Under the pieces are notes generated by a model. It saw nothing but the letters and a program-made list of their open reading frames with translations, was not told where the DNA came from and made no database searches. Shown one piece after another: positions 1-7,051 of a DNA stretch of 64,000 bases; within the stretch, counting starts at the first letter, position 1, and the number at the start of each line of letters is the position of its first letter. The position numbers and the translations under genes are program-made. This DNA is from Flexicrinis sp001567485 (GTDB lineage Bacteria > Chloroflexota > Anaerolineae > Aggregatilineales > Phototrophicaceae): contig SZPI01000054.1 of NCBI GenBank assembly GCA_030263635.1, forward strand, positions 16,127-80,126. The letters run 5' to 3'.

Positions 1-803
1 GCCACCAGATCGTCGAGACCCACTTCATCGAGGAAGATGACGTTATCCGCAAGCCCGCGCTGTGCCACCTGCTCGATCAGCCGCTGTCGCTCGGTATCGA
101 ACTGCGGCCGGCCGACCTTGACCAGCATCACGTCGGGATGTGCGGCGCGTACGGACTGCAACGCGTCGATGAGCGTGCTCAGGTTTTTGCGCGGCGCTTC
201 AGAGCCAACATACAGCACAAGTGGGACGCCCTCAGGAAGGCCGAACCGCTTCCTCGTGAGATCGGCCGCTGGGATTGGGCGGAATCGCGTGTGATCGATG
301 CCGAGATGCACGACGTGAATGTGTTCGCCGGAAATCCGCAGGATGTCGATGAGCGTCTGCTTGGTATACGCCGAGTCAGCGACGATCACGTCGGCCTTTT
401 TGAGATTGCGCATCGCCAACGAGTCGAAAAACCGTTCGATGTGGTGTCGATAGTGGTTAAGCTCCGCCACGTTGCGCAGCATATACGGCAGGATGTCGTG
501 CACGGTGATGACCGTTCGGGCCGGATGACGAAACGTCAACGTTGTGCCCAGCGTCTGTGACGTCAGATGGACAATCGTATCGGGGGCGTCTTGAACGGTC
601 AGCGGGTAGGAGCGAAAGAACGCGGATAGATCATAGCCCACGGCTTTCGCGCCGCGCATGATCCAACCCGGTATAGGCGTCGGATCAGGTGAATCAAGCA
701 TGGATTCAACGCCCGCGGCTTGATAGGTGGCGTGCAGCTGCCGCGCATAATTCGAGATCCCGCTGATCTCGTTGGCGTTCTTGGCGATGAGTCTGATGCG
801 CAT
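1..803 (-). CDS. GT4-family glycosyltransferase, N-terminal part (cut by window edge)
   Basis: Reading the minus strand from the ATG at 803 gives 267 codons open to the window edge, so the C-terminus is missing. The product starts MRIRLIAKNANEISGISNYA, with a GT-B acceptor-domain start and the G-I-S-N-Y motif typical of family 4 enzymes. A middle part reads TVHDILP and then ADSAYTKQTL. The nucleotide-sugar domain begins at VLYVGSEAPRKNLSTLIDAL, the usual start of the GT4 C-terminal fold. The expected role is transfer of a sugar from a nucleotide donor to a glycan at the cytoplasmic face. An upstream ATG at 843 runs quickly into a stop, which supports the start at 803. The acceptor and donor cannot be told from sequence. 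Confidence 0.88.
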   Translation of the reverse strand, partial: MRIRLIAKNANEISGISNYARQLHATYQAAGVESMLDSPDPTPIPGWIMRGAKAVGYDLSAFFRSYPLTVQDAPDTIVHLTSQTLGTTLTFRHPARTVITVHDILPYMLRNVAELNHYRHHIERFFDSLAMRNLKKADVIVADSAYTKQTLIDILRISGEHIHVVHLGIDHTRFRPIPAADLTRKRFGLPEGVPLVLYVGSEAPRKNLSTLIDALQSVRAAHPDVMLVKVGRPQFDTERQRLIEQVAQRGLADNVIFLDEVGLDDLV

Positions 804-948
804 GACACTATGACGCCGGCAGATCGATGAAATGACGACTCATGATCGTTCTCACATTGTCACGTCGGGCCGCGATGCTTTCACCGATTATAGGATATTC
901 TGGCGATGCGCGCGCTAGCGTGTCCTCGTTCGTCCTAGCCGATCCACC

Positions 949-1461
949 TTACCTGTATTTCGGGTTATCCGTCACCTCGACACGGCCGCCGGCGTCAACG
1001 ATCAGCTTACGGAATCCGTCTCGTTCGATCGTGCCGTAATCATGACCGGCATCGCCCGCCCACGCCGCGAAGAATACGAACGGCGCTTCGCCAATGTTGA
1101 CGGTGCGATGCGCCCAATAGGGCGGGACGTAAGCCGCAGTTCCCGGCTTCATGAACTGGACGTCAGTCGCGCCTTCCTGTGTTTGCATCACCAAACATCC
1201 CATGTGGAACTCGCTGCCGATCTTGCCCGGATGGATGATGGTTGTACAGTGCAAAATTTGGCCGGCTTCCTCCGGTAATTTCGTGACGTACACCTCATAC
1301 AGCAGGCGATCACCCTCATCGGCAAGGATGCGTTCGACGGCGTCTGTGTCAGCGAACATCGATCGCATCTGGCTGAGATACCGCTTGATGATCCCGGTCT
1401 CAGGCGTGAACACGCCGGTCTTCAGATCAATCTCAGTTTTGAACGGTTGTAGGATCGTCAT
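949..1461 (-). CDS. pgiA: cupin-type phosphoglucose isomerase with internal deletion of the metal-binding motif
   Basis: The 170-residue product matches the archaeal-type cupin glucose-6-phosphate isomerase along its length: YEVYVTKLPEEAG, then PGKIG, then YVPPYWAHRTVNIG, and a C-terminal GHDYGTI. Members of this family are about 190 residues and interconvert glucose-6-phosphate and fructose-6-phosphate with a bound metal. Here the sequence jumps from PGKIGSEFHM straight to GCLVMQTQEG. In the Pyrococcus furiosus enzyme about 22 residues lie between these points and hold the GHFH histidines and the glutamate that bind metal. Only the later histidine (YWAH) remains. The reading frame is intact, but the enzyme as written should be inactive. 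The ATG directly follows the stop of the upstream remnant (TAAATG). Confidence 0.8.
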   Translation of the reverse strand: MTILQPFKTEIDLKTGVFTPETGIIKRYLSQMRSMFADTDAVERILADEGDRLLYEVYVTKLPEEAGQILHCTTIIHPGKIGSEFHMGCLVMQTQEGATDVQFMKPGTAAYVPPYWAHRTVNIGEAPFVFFAAWAGDAGHDYGTIERDGFRKLIVDAGGRVEVTDNPKYR

Positions 1462-1659
1462 TTAAGAGCCTTTCTTGCCCGGCGTGTGCGGGGTGTTGAG
1501 CCAACTCTGTTTGAAACCTTCGATCCACGTCTGCGTCAGCGGTGAGTCGTTTAGCTGTTTAGAAGCGTCGACCTACGCAACCAACACCGGCGTGTCAGCA
1601 AGGCCGGAATTTGCGGCCTGTATGACTTGTTCGGGCGTCCCTTCGATCCAGAATTCTAC
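1462..1659 (-). pseudogene. remnant of a transaldolase / fructose-6-phosphate aldolase-like gene
   Basis: Between the KDPG aldolase stop and the pgiA start lies a 66-codon minus-strand frame without a start codon and with an in-frame TAG. It begins VEFWIEGTPEQVIQAANSGL, resembling the N-terminus of short transaldolases (compare MELYLDTSDV in E. coli FsaA). After the stop it ends SPLTQTWIEGFKQSWLNTPH, resembling their C-terminal helix. A GGAG sequence sits just upstream of where a start would be, and that codon now reads GTA. The roughly 150 residues of the barrel are missing. The family call rests on short end segments only. Confidence 0.5.
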
Positions 1660-1671
1660 AGCGACTCCGCC

Positions 1672-2346
1672 CTATGCGTTCCGTATGCGCTGGATCAGCG
1701 CCAGTGTCGATGCGGTGAGTTCGGAAATTCGGTCGAAGGCTCCGGCCTTGATCCACGCACTCTGAACAAGCTGGCTGCCCATACCAACGCATGCTGCGCC
1801 GGCCCCGAACCACTCGCGCAGGTTCGCCTCGTCCGGCGTAACGCCGCCGGTCGGCATGATCTTGCTCCATGGGCGCGGCGCAAGCACTGCCCTGATAAAC
1901 CCCGGCCCGCCCGCCGCTGCACCGGGAAATACTTTGACAAACTCGGCGCCGTTCTCCTCGGCGGATGCGATGGTATTGAGATCGCCACAGCCCGGAATGT
2001 AGGGTAGCTTTCTCCGATTGCACATACGCGCGACAGCCTCGTTGAACGTAGGCCCGATGATGAAGTTCGCGCCGTGGGCGGCGAACAGCGCGGCGGTCGC
2101 CTCATCCTCAACCGAGCCGACCCCGACTATCATGGTCGGGTGATTTACGCGGCAGTACTTCACCAACTGCGAAAAGACTTCGATCGCAAAATCGCCGCGA
2201 TTCGTGAACTCGACAACGTGGCTTCCGCCGGCTGACAGCGCGCCGACGACCTTCTGCGCGACTTCAGCGTCTGCGTGATAGAACAGCGGCGTCATGCCGT
2301 CCTGAAGGATAGTATTGTAGACCGTCATGCGATCGAACTGAGCCAT
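1672..2346 (-). CDS. eda: KDPG/KHG-type aldolase
   Basis: This is a 224-residue class I aldolase of the 2-keto-3-deoxy-6-phosphogluconate / 4-hydroxy-2-oxoglutarate family, which cleaves KDPG to pyruvate and glyceraldehyde-3-phosphate. The expected catalytic set is visible: E46 and R50 in VVEFTNRG, the Schiff-base lysine K138 in EFVKVFPG, and the phosphate-binding MPTGGV and GAACVGMGSQL segments. The start at 2346 (MAQFDRM) is preferred over the upstream ATG at 2382 because it begins at the family boundary and follows a GAGG/GGAA stretch. It sits downstream of sugar-importer genes and upstream of the transaldolase remnant and pgiA, which suggests one sugar-acid or sugar catabolic unit. Confidence 0.9.
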   Translation of the reverse strand: MAQFDRMTVYNTILQDGMTPLFYHADAEVAQKVVGALSAGGSHVVEFTNRGDFAIEVFSQLVKYCRVNHPTMIVGVGSVEDEATAALFAAHGANFIIGPTFNEAVARMCNRRKLPYIPGCGDLNTIASAEENGAEFVKVFPGAAAGGPGFIRAVLAPRPWSKIMPTGGVTPDEANLREWFGAGAACVGMGSQLVQSAWIKAGAFDRISELTASTLALIQRIRNA

Positions 2347-2568
2347 ATTTTCCGTTCCTCTCAAGCCTGAGTTTCGGATCATAACTCAACGAGGTCAAAG
2401 GCTTGGTATTGATGGGCAGGCCGATCAACCGCCGGCCTCTTGGCTTACATAGAATTTTGCTGAATTTAAGCGGCACAACGCTCTGCGAGCGGCGCAGTCA
2501 TGAACGCTGCCGTCACCTGACGCGGCGTACGAGTGTATCGTGTCAGTCTCCGATGTGCTTTCTGGCGC

Positions 2569-3453
2569 TTACTTGATCCCGGAGTGCATGAAGCTCTGGA
2601 TGAACTGGCGCTGGAAGACTAGGAAGATCAGCAGCAGGGGCGCCACGATAATCAGAGTCGCCGCCATGATAAGGCTCCACTGTGCGCCGATGTCCGTCAA
2701 CTGCGTGAACCGCAGTAGGCCCATGGTCAGCGGACGCGCGTTGTCGCTTGTGACGACCAGCGGCCACAGCAGCGAGTTCCAGTGGAAGCTGACGCTGACC
2801 AGTCCGAACGCGATCAACGTCGGCCGGCTCGGCGGCAGATAGACGTGCCAGAGCAGGTGATACCAGCGGCATCCGTCGATCTGGCCGGCCTCGACCAGCT
2901 CACGCGGGACTTCAAGAAATGCCTGACGCATCAGGAATGTGCCGAACGCCGAGCCGAAGTACGGAATCGCAATCGCCAGCGTCGTATCGTACAGGCCCAT
3001 CTCGCGGATAGTAACGAAGTTTGGCACGAGTAGGCTGGCGGTCGGGATCATCATCTGAGAGAGGATCAGGTAGAACAGGATCTTCTTGCCCGGAAACTCG
3101 AAATGCACGAACGCGAACGCCGCCAGCGGAATCGTGATGAGCTGTACGCCAAGTGTCGTCAGGACGTACTGAAGCGTGTTCTGATAGTACGAACCAGTCA
3201 GCCGACCGTCCTCGATGCGCGGGAAAAACGGGGCAAGCTCGTTGACGATCTGATAGCTTTCGGTCGTCAGGTACTGGCCGAACCAGATGTCGCCCCGGCC
3301 GAGCGCGTCGCTGCGCGGGCGCAGTGACACGACGATCGCCCACAGAATCGGGATCGCCCACAGGATGCACAATACGATGGTCAGCGCGTTGACGAACCAC
3401 TTGGAATAGCTGCGTGGCTTAGCGGGTCGGATACTCATCGAGGCGGTACTCAT
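2569..3453 (-). CDS. ABC sugar transporter permease (UgpE/MalG-like)
   Basis: The 294-residue integral membrane protein has about six hydrophobic segments. It carries the binding-protein-dependent permease EAA loop ELVEAGQIDGCRWYHLLWHV, which docks the ATPase in the membrane. A short basic N-terminus precedes the first membrane segment (ALTIVLCILWAIPILWAIVV), as in MalG/UgpE subunits of CUT1 importers. Its ATG overlaps the stop of the upstream permease by 4 bases, so the two are translationally coupled. No ATPase gene is in the cluster, so a shared MsmK/UgpC-type ATPase elsewhere is likely. The substrate is probably a sugar or sugar derivative, judging from the context. Confidence 0.92.
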   Translation of the reverse strand: MSTASMSIRPAKPRSYSKWFVNALTIVLCILWAIPILWAIVVSLRPRSDALGRGDIWFGQYLTTESYQIVNELAPFFPRIEDGRLTGSYYQNTLQYVLTTLGVQLITIPLAAFAFVHFEFPGKKILFYLILSQMMIPTASLLVPNFVTIREMGLYDTTLAIAIPYFGSAFGTFLMRQAFLEVPRELVEAGQIDGCRWYHLLWHVYLPPSRPTLIAFGLVSVSFHWNSLLWPLVVTSDNARPLTMGLLRFTQLTDIGAQWSLIMAATLIIVAPLLLIFLVFQRQFIQSFMHSGIK

Positions 3454-4436
3454 GCGCGCGCCTCGGTCGAACGTTCGGATAGGAAGAAGTTGCTCAGCGT
3501 AAAGACGAGAAGCAGCAAGATCATAACGACAGTCAGTGCGTTGGCAAAACCATAGTTCTGCAAGACGAAGCGCTGCTTGTAGATCTCATAGAGCAGCAGG
3601 TCGGCCTCGCCGGAGACGAGTTGATACGTCAGCACCAGCGCGTGGTCGATGTTCTGAAACGCGCTGATGATCGCCACCACGCTGACGAACAGGGTGGTTC
3701 GGCGCAGCAGCGGCAGTGTGATTCGGATCGTCTTGACCCACCAGCTCGCGCCATCGAGATCGGCGGCTTCATAGATCTCCGACGGCAAGTTCTGCATACC
3801 CGCGAGATAGAAGATCATCAGGTAGCCGGCGTCCTTCCAAATCGCCACGATCATCAGGGATCCGAGTGCGAGGTCTTTGTTGATGACCCAATTCTGCGGG
3901 CCAGTATAGCCGAACACTTGCAGCGCGCTGTTGAATAAGCCGTAGTCGGGCGTAAAGAAGAACAGCCAGATCGTCGCGGCGCTGACCATCGGCAGCATGG
4001 TCGGGTAGAACAACGCGATCCGCGCAAGCCCGATCCATTTGGCGGCGCGGTTGACGAGCATGGCGAATAGGAACGCCAGCGCCATGCTGGCCGATACCGT
4101 GACCGCGGCATACACCAGCGTGTTGCCCAATACGCGGAAGAAGATCGTGCCTTCCTCGGTCGTGGGGTCGAACATGGCGCGGAAGTACGCGAGGCCGACA
4201 TCATGCGGGCCGCGGATGCTGCGGCTTTCGACCGCAACACCGGGCAGGTTGAGGTCGGATTCACGGGTGCGGTCGGGCCGGTTAGGATGGTAGTACACCT
4301 GACTGCTGCGGATGACCTGAAACGTCGGGTAAATCGTGAACAGCACGACGAACGCGAGCGTCGGGAGAATCAGCAAATACGGCAGCGGACTCACCCGCTT
4401 GCCACGCCAGCGCGGAGTCCATGGGTGTGCAGCCAT
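3450..4436 (-). CDS. ABC sugar transporter permease (UgpA/MalF-like)
   Basis: This is the partner permease of a CUT1-type importer, 328 residues from the ATG at 4436. A weak GGTGA site precedes that ATG. The longer frame to 4514 adds a non-hydrophobic leader unlike the family. The first membrane segment is LPYLLILPTLAFVVLFTIY. After it comes a longer than usual external loop of about 55 residues, and then the core permease domain with EAA loop EIYEAADLDGASWWVKTIRI. The 3' end overlaps the next permease by 4 bases. A strong stem-loop separates it from the upstream binding-protein gene. Confidence 0.92.
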   Translation of the reverse strand: MAAHPWTPRWRGKRVSPLPYLLILPTLAFVVLFTIYPTFQVIRSSQVYYHPNRPDRTRESDLNLPGVAVESRSIRGPHDVGLAYFRAMFDPTTEEGTIFFRVLGNTLVYAAVTVSASMALAFLFAMLVNRAAKWIGLARIALFYPTMLPMVSAATIWLFFFTPDYGLFNSALQVFGYTGPQNWVINKDLALGSLMIVAIWKDAGYLMIFYLAGMQNLPSEIYEAADLDGASWWVKTIRITLPLLRRTTLFVSVVAIISAFQNIDHALVLTYQLVSGEADLLLYEIYKQRFVLQNYGFANALTVVMILLLLVFTLSNFFLSERSTEARA

Positions 4437-4485
4437 TGGGTCACCGTTGTGTCGCACCGTGGAGGACAGAGAAGAGAAATGTGAC

Positions 4486-4512
4486 GGGCAGGGGGTGTTC
4501 GGCCCCCTGCCC
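4486..4512 (-). promoter_or_regulatory. intercistronic stem-loop between binding protein and permease
   Basis: A perfect 10-bp stem (GGGCAGGGGG pairing with CCCCCTGCCC) with a 7-nt loop lies right after the binding-protein stop codon and has no U-tract on the minus strand. Such structures in importer operons commonly stabilise the upstream mRNA and lower readthrough, giving more binding protein than permease. That role is inferred here. Confidence 0.7.
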
Positions 4513-4520
4513 AAATCAGG

Positions 4521-5795
4521 TTACTTGAAGATCGCGAGGATCGCGTCGGCGCCCTCTTGCGCTGCGGCCATCGCAGCAGCCGGGTCGGTTTCGCCGTTCA
4601 GCACGGCGAGGATTTGCGTGTGCAGCACGTTGCGGACATCACCGAGCGACTGCACCGAGAACTCACGCACAGCCGAGTCCAGCATCGCGCGGGATTCATC
4701 GACCTGTGGGTTGGCCTCAGCGTATTCCTTCCACGCATCGAGTTCGAAACCGCTGTCGCGCGTGTTGTAGTAGCCGGTCTGGATGCTCCAATCGACCGTC
4801 TGCGCTGGCTCGGTCAGCCACTGTACGAAGTCCCATGCTGCCTGCGCCGTCGCGTCGTCAATGCCGGCGACCAGATATAGATTACCGCCGCCGGTTACGG
4901 TGTAGGAACCGCCGTCCTTGCCCGGCACGCCGCTCACGCCAACGGTGAAGTCAGCGTTGCTGAGGATGCTGCGCAGCGAACCACTGCTGTGGACGATCAT
5001 AGCCGCCGCGCCGTCGGCGAATAGGCCGGGTGCGTCACCCCAGTTGTCCTGCACGCCGTCAGGCGTAGCGCCATAGACCTGATAGAGGTCGACCCAGTAC
5101 TGCAAGGCGCTGATGACGCCCTCGTTGTCGAAGAACACATCGACATCGCTTTCCGACACGATGTTCTGGCCCGCGCCGGCAGCGAACGGCTGGAAGACCC
5201 AGTACGGCCAGCTGTTCGGGATCAGAATGCCTTCGCGCGCGTCGGTGGTGAGCGCCTGCGCCGCAGAGGCCAGTTCATCCCAATTGGCCGGGACGCTCAA
5301 TCCTGCTTCGTCGAGCAGGTCGGCGTTGTAGTACAGCAGCACGGTCGACCGCTGGAAGGGCAGGCCGTAGAGTTCGCCTGTTCCATCGCCGTCATAGTCG
5401 TAATAGCTGTTGGACAGCCACGTCGGCGTGAAATCCGCGAGATACTCGTCGGACGCGAACGCATCCCACGACTGGACAGCCTCGGCATTGACAAGGTCGT
5501 AGATGTCAGTCGCCAGCATGATTGCGAGGGCCGGCAGATCACCACCGCCTTCCTTCACGGTCAGCAGACGGTTCTTGACGTCCGCGTAGCCGCCTTCAAA
5601 CGACCACTGGATGTCAACACCGGAATGTTCCGCTTCGTACGCTTCGGCGTAGCCGTTGAGAATTTCTGTGACCGGGCTGTCGACAGCGATGGGGAAGAAG
5701 ATCTGCACGACCGTGGCATCCTGCGCCTGTACCACACCAAGTGTGAGCAACAGCGCAAAAGTGACGAACACAATAATCAGCCTACGATTCTTCAT
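4521..5795 (-). CDS. extracellular sugar-binding protein of ABC transporter (family 1)
   Basis: The 424-residue protein starts MKNRRLIIVFVTFALLLTLG and has a signal peptide with likely cleavage after VQAQ. It continues as a family-1 solute-binding protein: early repeat LNGYAEAYEAEHSGVDIQW, hinge-region GLPFQRSTVLLYYNADLLDEAG and PANWDELASAAQAL, and a late AWDFVQWLTEP segment. These are UgpB/MalE-like features. The ATG at 5795 has GGAGG 11 bases upstream, whereas the longer open frame has no export signal at its start. It leads the operon binding protein - permease - permease - aldolase. The ligand is not determined; sugars or glycerol-phosphate-like compounds are usual for this group. Confidence 0.93.
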   Translation of the reverse strand: MKNRRLIIVFVTFALLLTLGVVQAQDATVVQIFFPIAVDSPVTEILNGYAEAYEAEHSGVDIQWSFEGGYADVKNRLLTVKEGGGDLPALAIMLATDIYDLVNAEAVQSWDAFASDEYLADFTPTWLSNSYYDYDGDGTGELYGLPFQRSTVLLYYNADLLDEAGLSVPANWDELASAAQALTTDAREGILIPNSWPYWVFQPFAAGAGQNIVSESDVDVFFDNEGVISALQYWVDLYQVYGATPDGVQDNWGDAPGLFADGAAAMIVHSSGSLRSILSNADFTVGVSGVPGKDGGSYTVTGGGNLYLVAGIDDATAQAAWDFVQWLTEPAQTVDWSIQTGYYNTRDSGFELDAWKEYAEANPQVDESRAMLDSAVREFSVQSLGDVRNVLHTQILAVLNGETDPAAAMAAAQEGADAILAIFK

Positions 5796-6251
5796 GTCGA
5801 AACAGCCTCCATGTGTCACTGCCGAGCTGCGGCCGCACACGCGGCGCATTGCGTTGATTATACAGCGCGCGCGGAAAACCGCAGTATCCCTAAAGGAAGA
5901 CGGTGAAAGCGCTGAGTGGCGAGTGATGAGAAAGTGCCACGCGCTATCGCTCGATGAACACCGCGACCGAGGAGACCGGGTCTCTCGGCACTCGAACCGT
6001 GGTTGAGTGGCTGTCGAGGCTGGGCAGCTTGGTAACAGCATATCCGGCGGGCGCAGGCCATAAGCGGGTACAGCGACGCGCATGTGATGAGACGGGGTTC
6101 CGCGTGGCGTTTGCCAAACGCAGCCTACGCGCTGATGAATTCAGGCTGGTGCGTGTAGAACGTGGGGCAGTTGTTCGCGTAACGAACAGCGCGTGAGGCG
6201 GGTTATATCACAATGGATGACTCTGCGATCTATACACTGAGAAGGGTTGAT
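5796..6251. other. structured intergenic region between the importer operon and cysH
   Basis: About 450 bases hold no convincing gene. Two abutting hairpins occur at 5967-5988 (stem GAGAC/GTCTC extended by CCGA/TCGG with one bulged G) and 5989-6009 (CACTC/GAGTG extended by AA/TT with one bulged G). A short inverted repeat lies at 6172-6188. The binding-protein gene and cysH diverge from this region, so it should contain both promoters. A possible -10 (TATACT-like) lies near 6231. I could not assign a known riboswitch class. Confidence 0.55.
6172..6188. promoter_or_regulatory. inverted repeat upstream of cysH, possible operator
   Basis: TGTTCG and its exact complement CGAACA are separated by five bases (CGTAA). 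The site lies about 110 bases before cysH, upstream of its probable promoter. The dyad could bind a dimeric regulator or form a short RNA hairpin. No specific regulator can be named. Confidence 0.4.
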
Positions 6252-6299
6252 ATGGCTTACAATCCGATGTCGGTAGAGATTGGAAACGGAGCAGCGTGA
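6252..6299 (+). CDS. possible 15-codon leader peptide overlapping the cysH start
   Basis: An ATG preceded by AGAAGGG at good spacing opens a 15-codon frame (MAYNPMSVEIGNGAA) that stops at TGA, one base before the GTG proposed as the cysH start. The ribosome-binding site is better than that of cysH, so translation could be coupled. Alternatively, a one-base indel separates this segment from cysH and the ATG is the true cysH start. Confidence 0.35.
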   Translation: MAYNPMSVEIGNGAA

Positions 6300-6300
6300 G

Positions 6301-6999
6301 GTGGATTTCGATGCGCTCAATCAGCGGTTTGAAGACGCGTCGCCGGCCGAAATCCTAAGATGGTCGTGGGACACCTTCGCGGACAAGCTCGCCATCGTCA
6401 CCAGTTTTCAGCCTACGGGGATTGTGGCGCTTTCGATGCTGCGCACGATTGCCCCGCGTATCTCCGTGCTGACCATTGATACCGGGCTGTTATTTGAGAG
6501 TACCTATCAGTTCATCGATCAAATCGTCCGGGAATGGGATCTTGATCTCGTCCGCATTTGTCCTGAGCAGACACCGCAGGAGCAGGCAGAGACCTACGGA
6601 GACGCGTTGTGGCAGCGTGATCCGAACCTATGCTGCCAACTGCGCAAGGTGATCCCGCTGAAAAAGGCATTGACTGGCTATCAGGCATGGATCACCGGCT
6701 TGCGACGCGACCAGTCAGAATCCCGGCGCGCTACCCGGATCGTCGCGTGGGATGCGCGCCACGAGAACGTGAAAATTTCACCTTTTGCGAGGTGGACAGA
6801 GGGACGCGTTTGGGCGTACCTAGAGTCTCACGGCCTTCCGTACAATCCGCTGCACGACCAGAATTACACCAGCATTGGATGTCAGCCGTGTACCCGCGCC
6901 GTAACACAGGACGAAGACAACCGCGCGGGGCGGTGGAGTGGCTCACCGAAGATTGAGTGCGGCATCCACCTGCCTGACCCGACCCGGGTGGAGGGGTGA
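6301..6999 (+). CDS. cysH: assimilatory APS reductase (4Fe-4S, thioredoxin-dependent)
   Basis: This enzyme reduces activated sulfate (APS) to sulfite in cysteine biosynthesis. The protein (about 232 residues) shows the PP-loop ATPase-like fold start (LAIVTSFQPTG) and ITGLRRDQSESR. It has the two cysteine pairs that bind the 4Fe-4S cluster (CC at about residues 111-112 and C-x-x-C at about 194-197). The catalytic ECGIH follows near the C-terminus. The cluster cysteines point to APS rather than PAPS as substrate. The GTG at 6301 has GGAG at 6288-6291; an upstream TTG at 6280 is possible but lacks a site. No other sulfate-assimilation gene is adjacent. The 3' end converges on pdxS. Confidence 0.92.
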   Translation: MDFDALNQRFEDASPAEILRWSWDTFADKLAIVTSFQPTGIVALSMLRTIAPRISVLTIDTGLLFESTYQFIDQIVREWDLDLVRICPEQTPQEQAETYGDALWQRDPNLCCQLRKVIPLKKALTGYQAWITGLRRDQSESRRATRIVAWDARHENVKISPFARWTEGRVWAYLESHGLPYNPLHDQNYTSIGCQPCTRAVTQDEDNRAGRWSGSPKIECGIHLPDPTRVEG

Positions 7000-7007
7000 A
7001 AATCGTC

Positions 7008-7037
7008 GGCGTGGCAGTAATCGCTCACCGCCACGCC
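7008..7037. terminator. hairpin between convergent cysH and pdxS
   Basis: GGCGTGGC pairs perfectly with GCCACGCC across a 14-base loop in the 52-base gap between two converging genes. There is no clear U-tract on either side. It may act as a bidirectional RNA 3' end or a stabilising hairpin. Confidence 0.45.
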
Positions 7038-7051
7038 GCACCGCGTCTGTC

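Noticed and set aside
138..560. 140-codon plus-strand frame near the left edge
   Set aside because: It is antisense to the GT4 glycosyltransferase that reads cleanly on the minus strand.
5985..6012. GGTTCGA sequence on the minus strand resembling a tRNA T-loop
   Set aside because: The flanking five bases do not pair as a T-stem and no acceptor or anticodon arm can be folded; the sequence is part of a simple hairpin.
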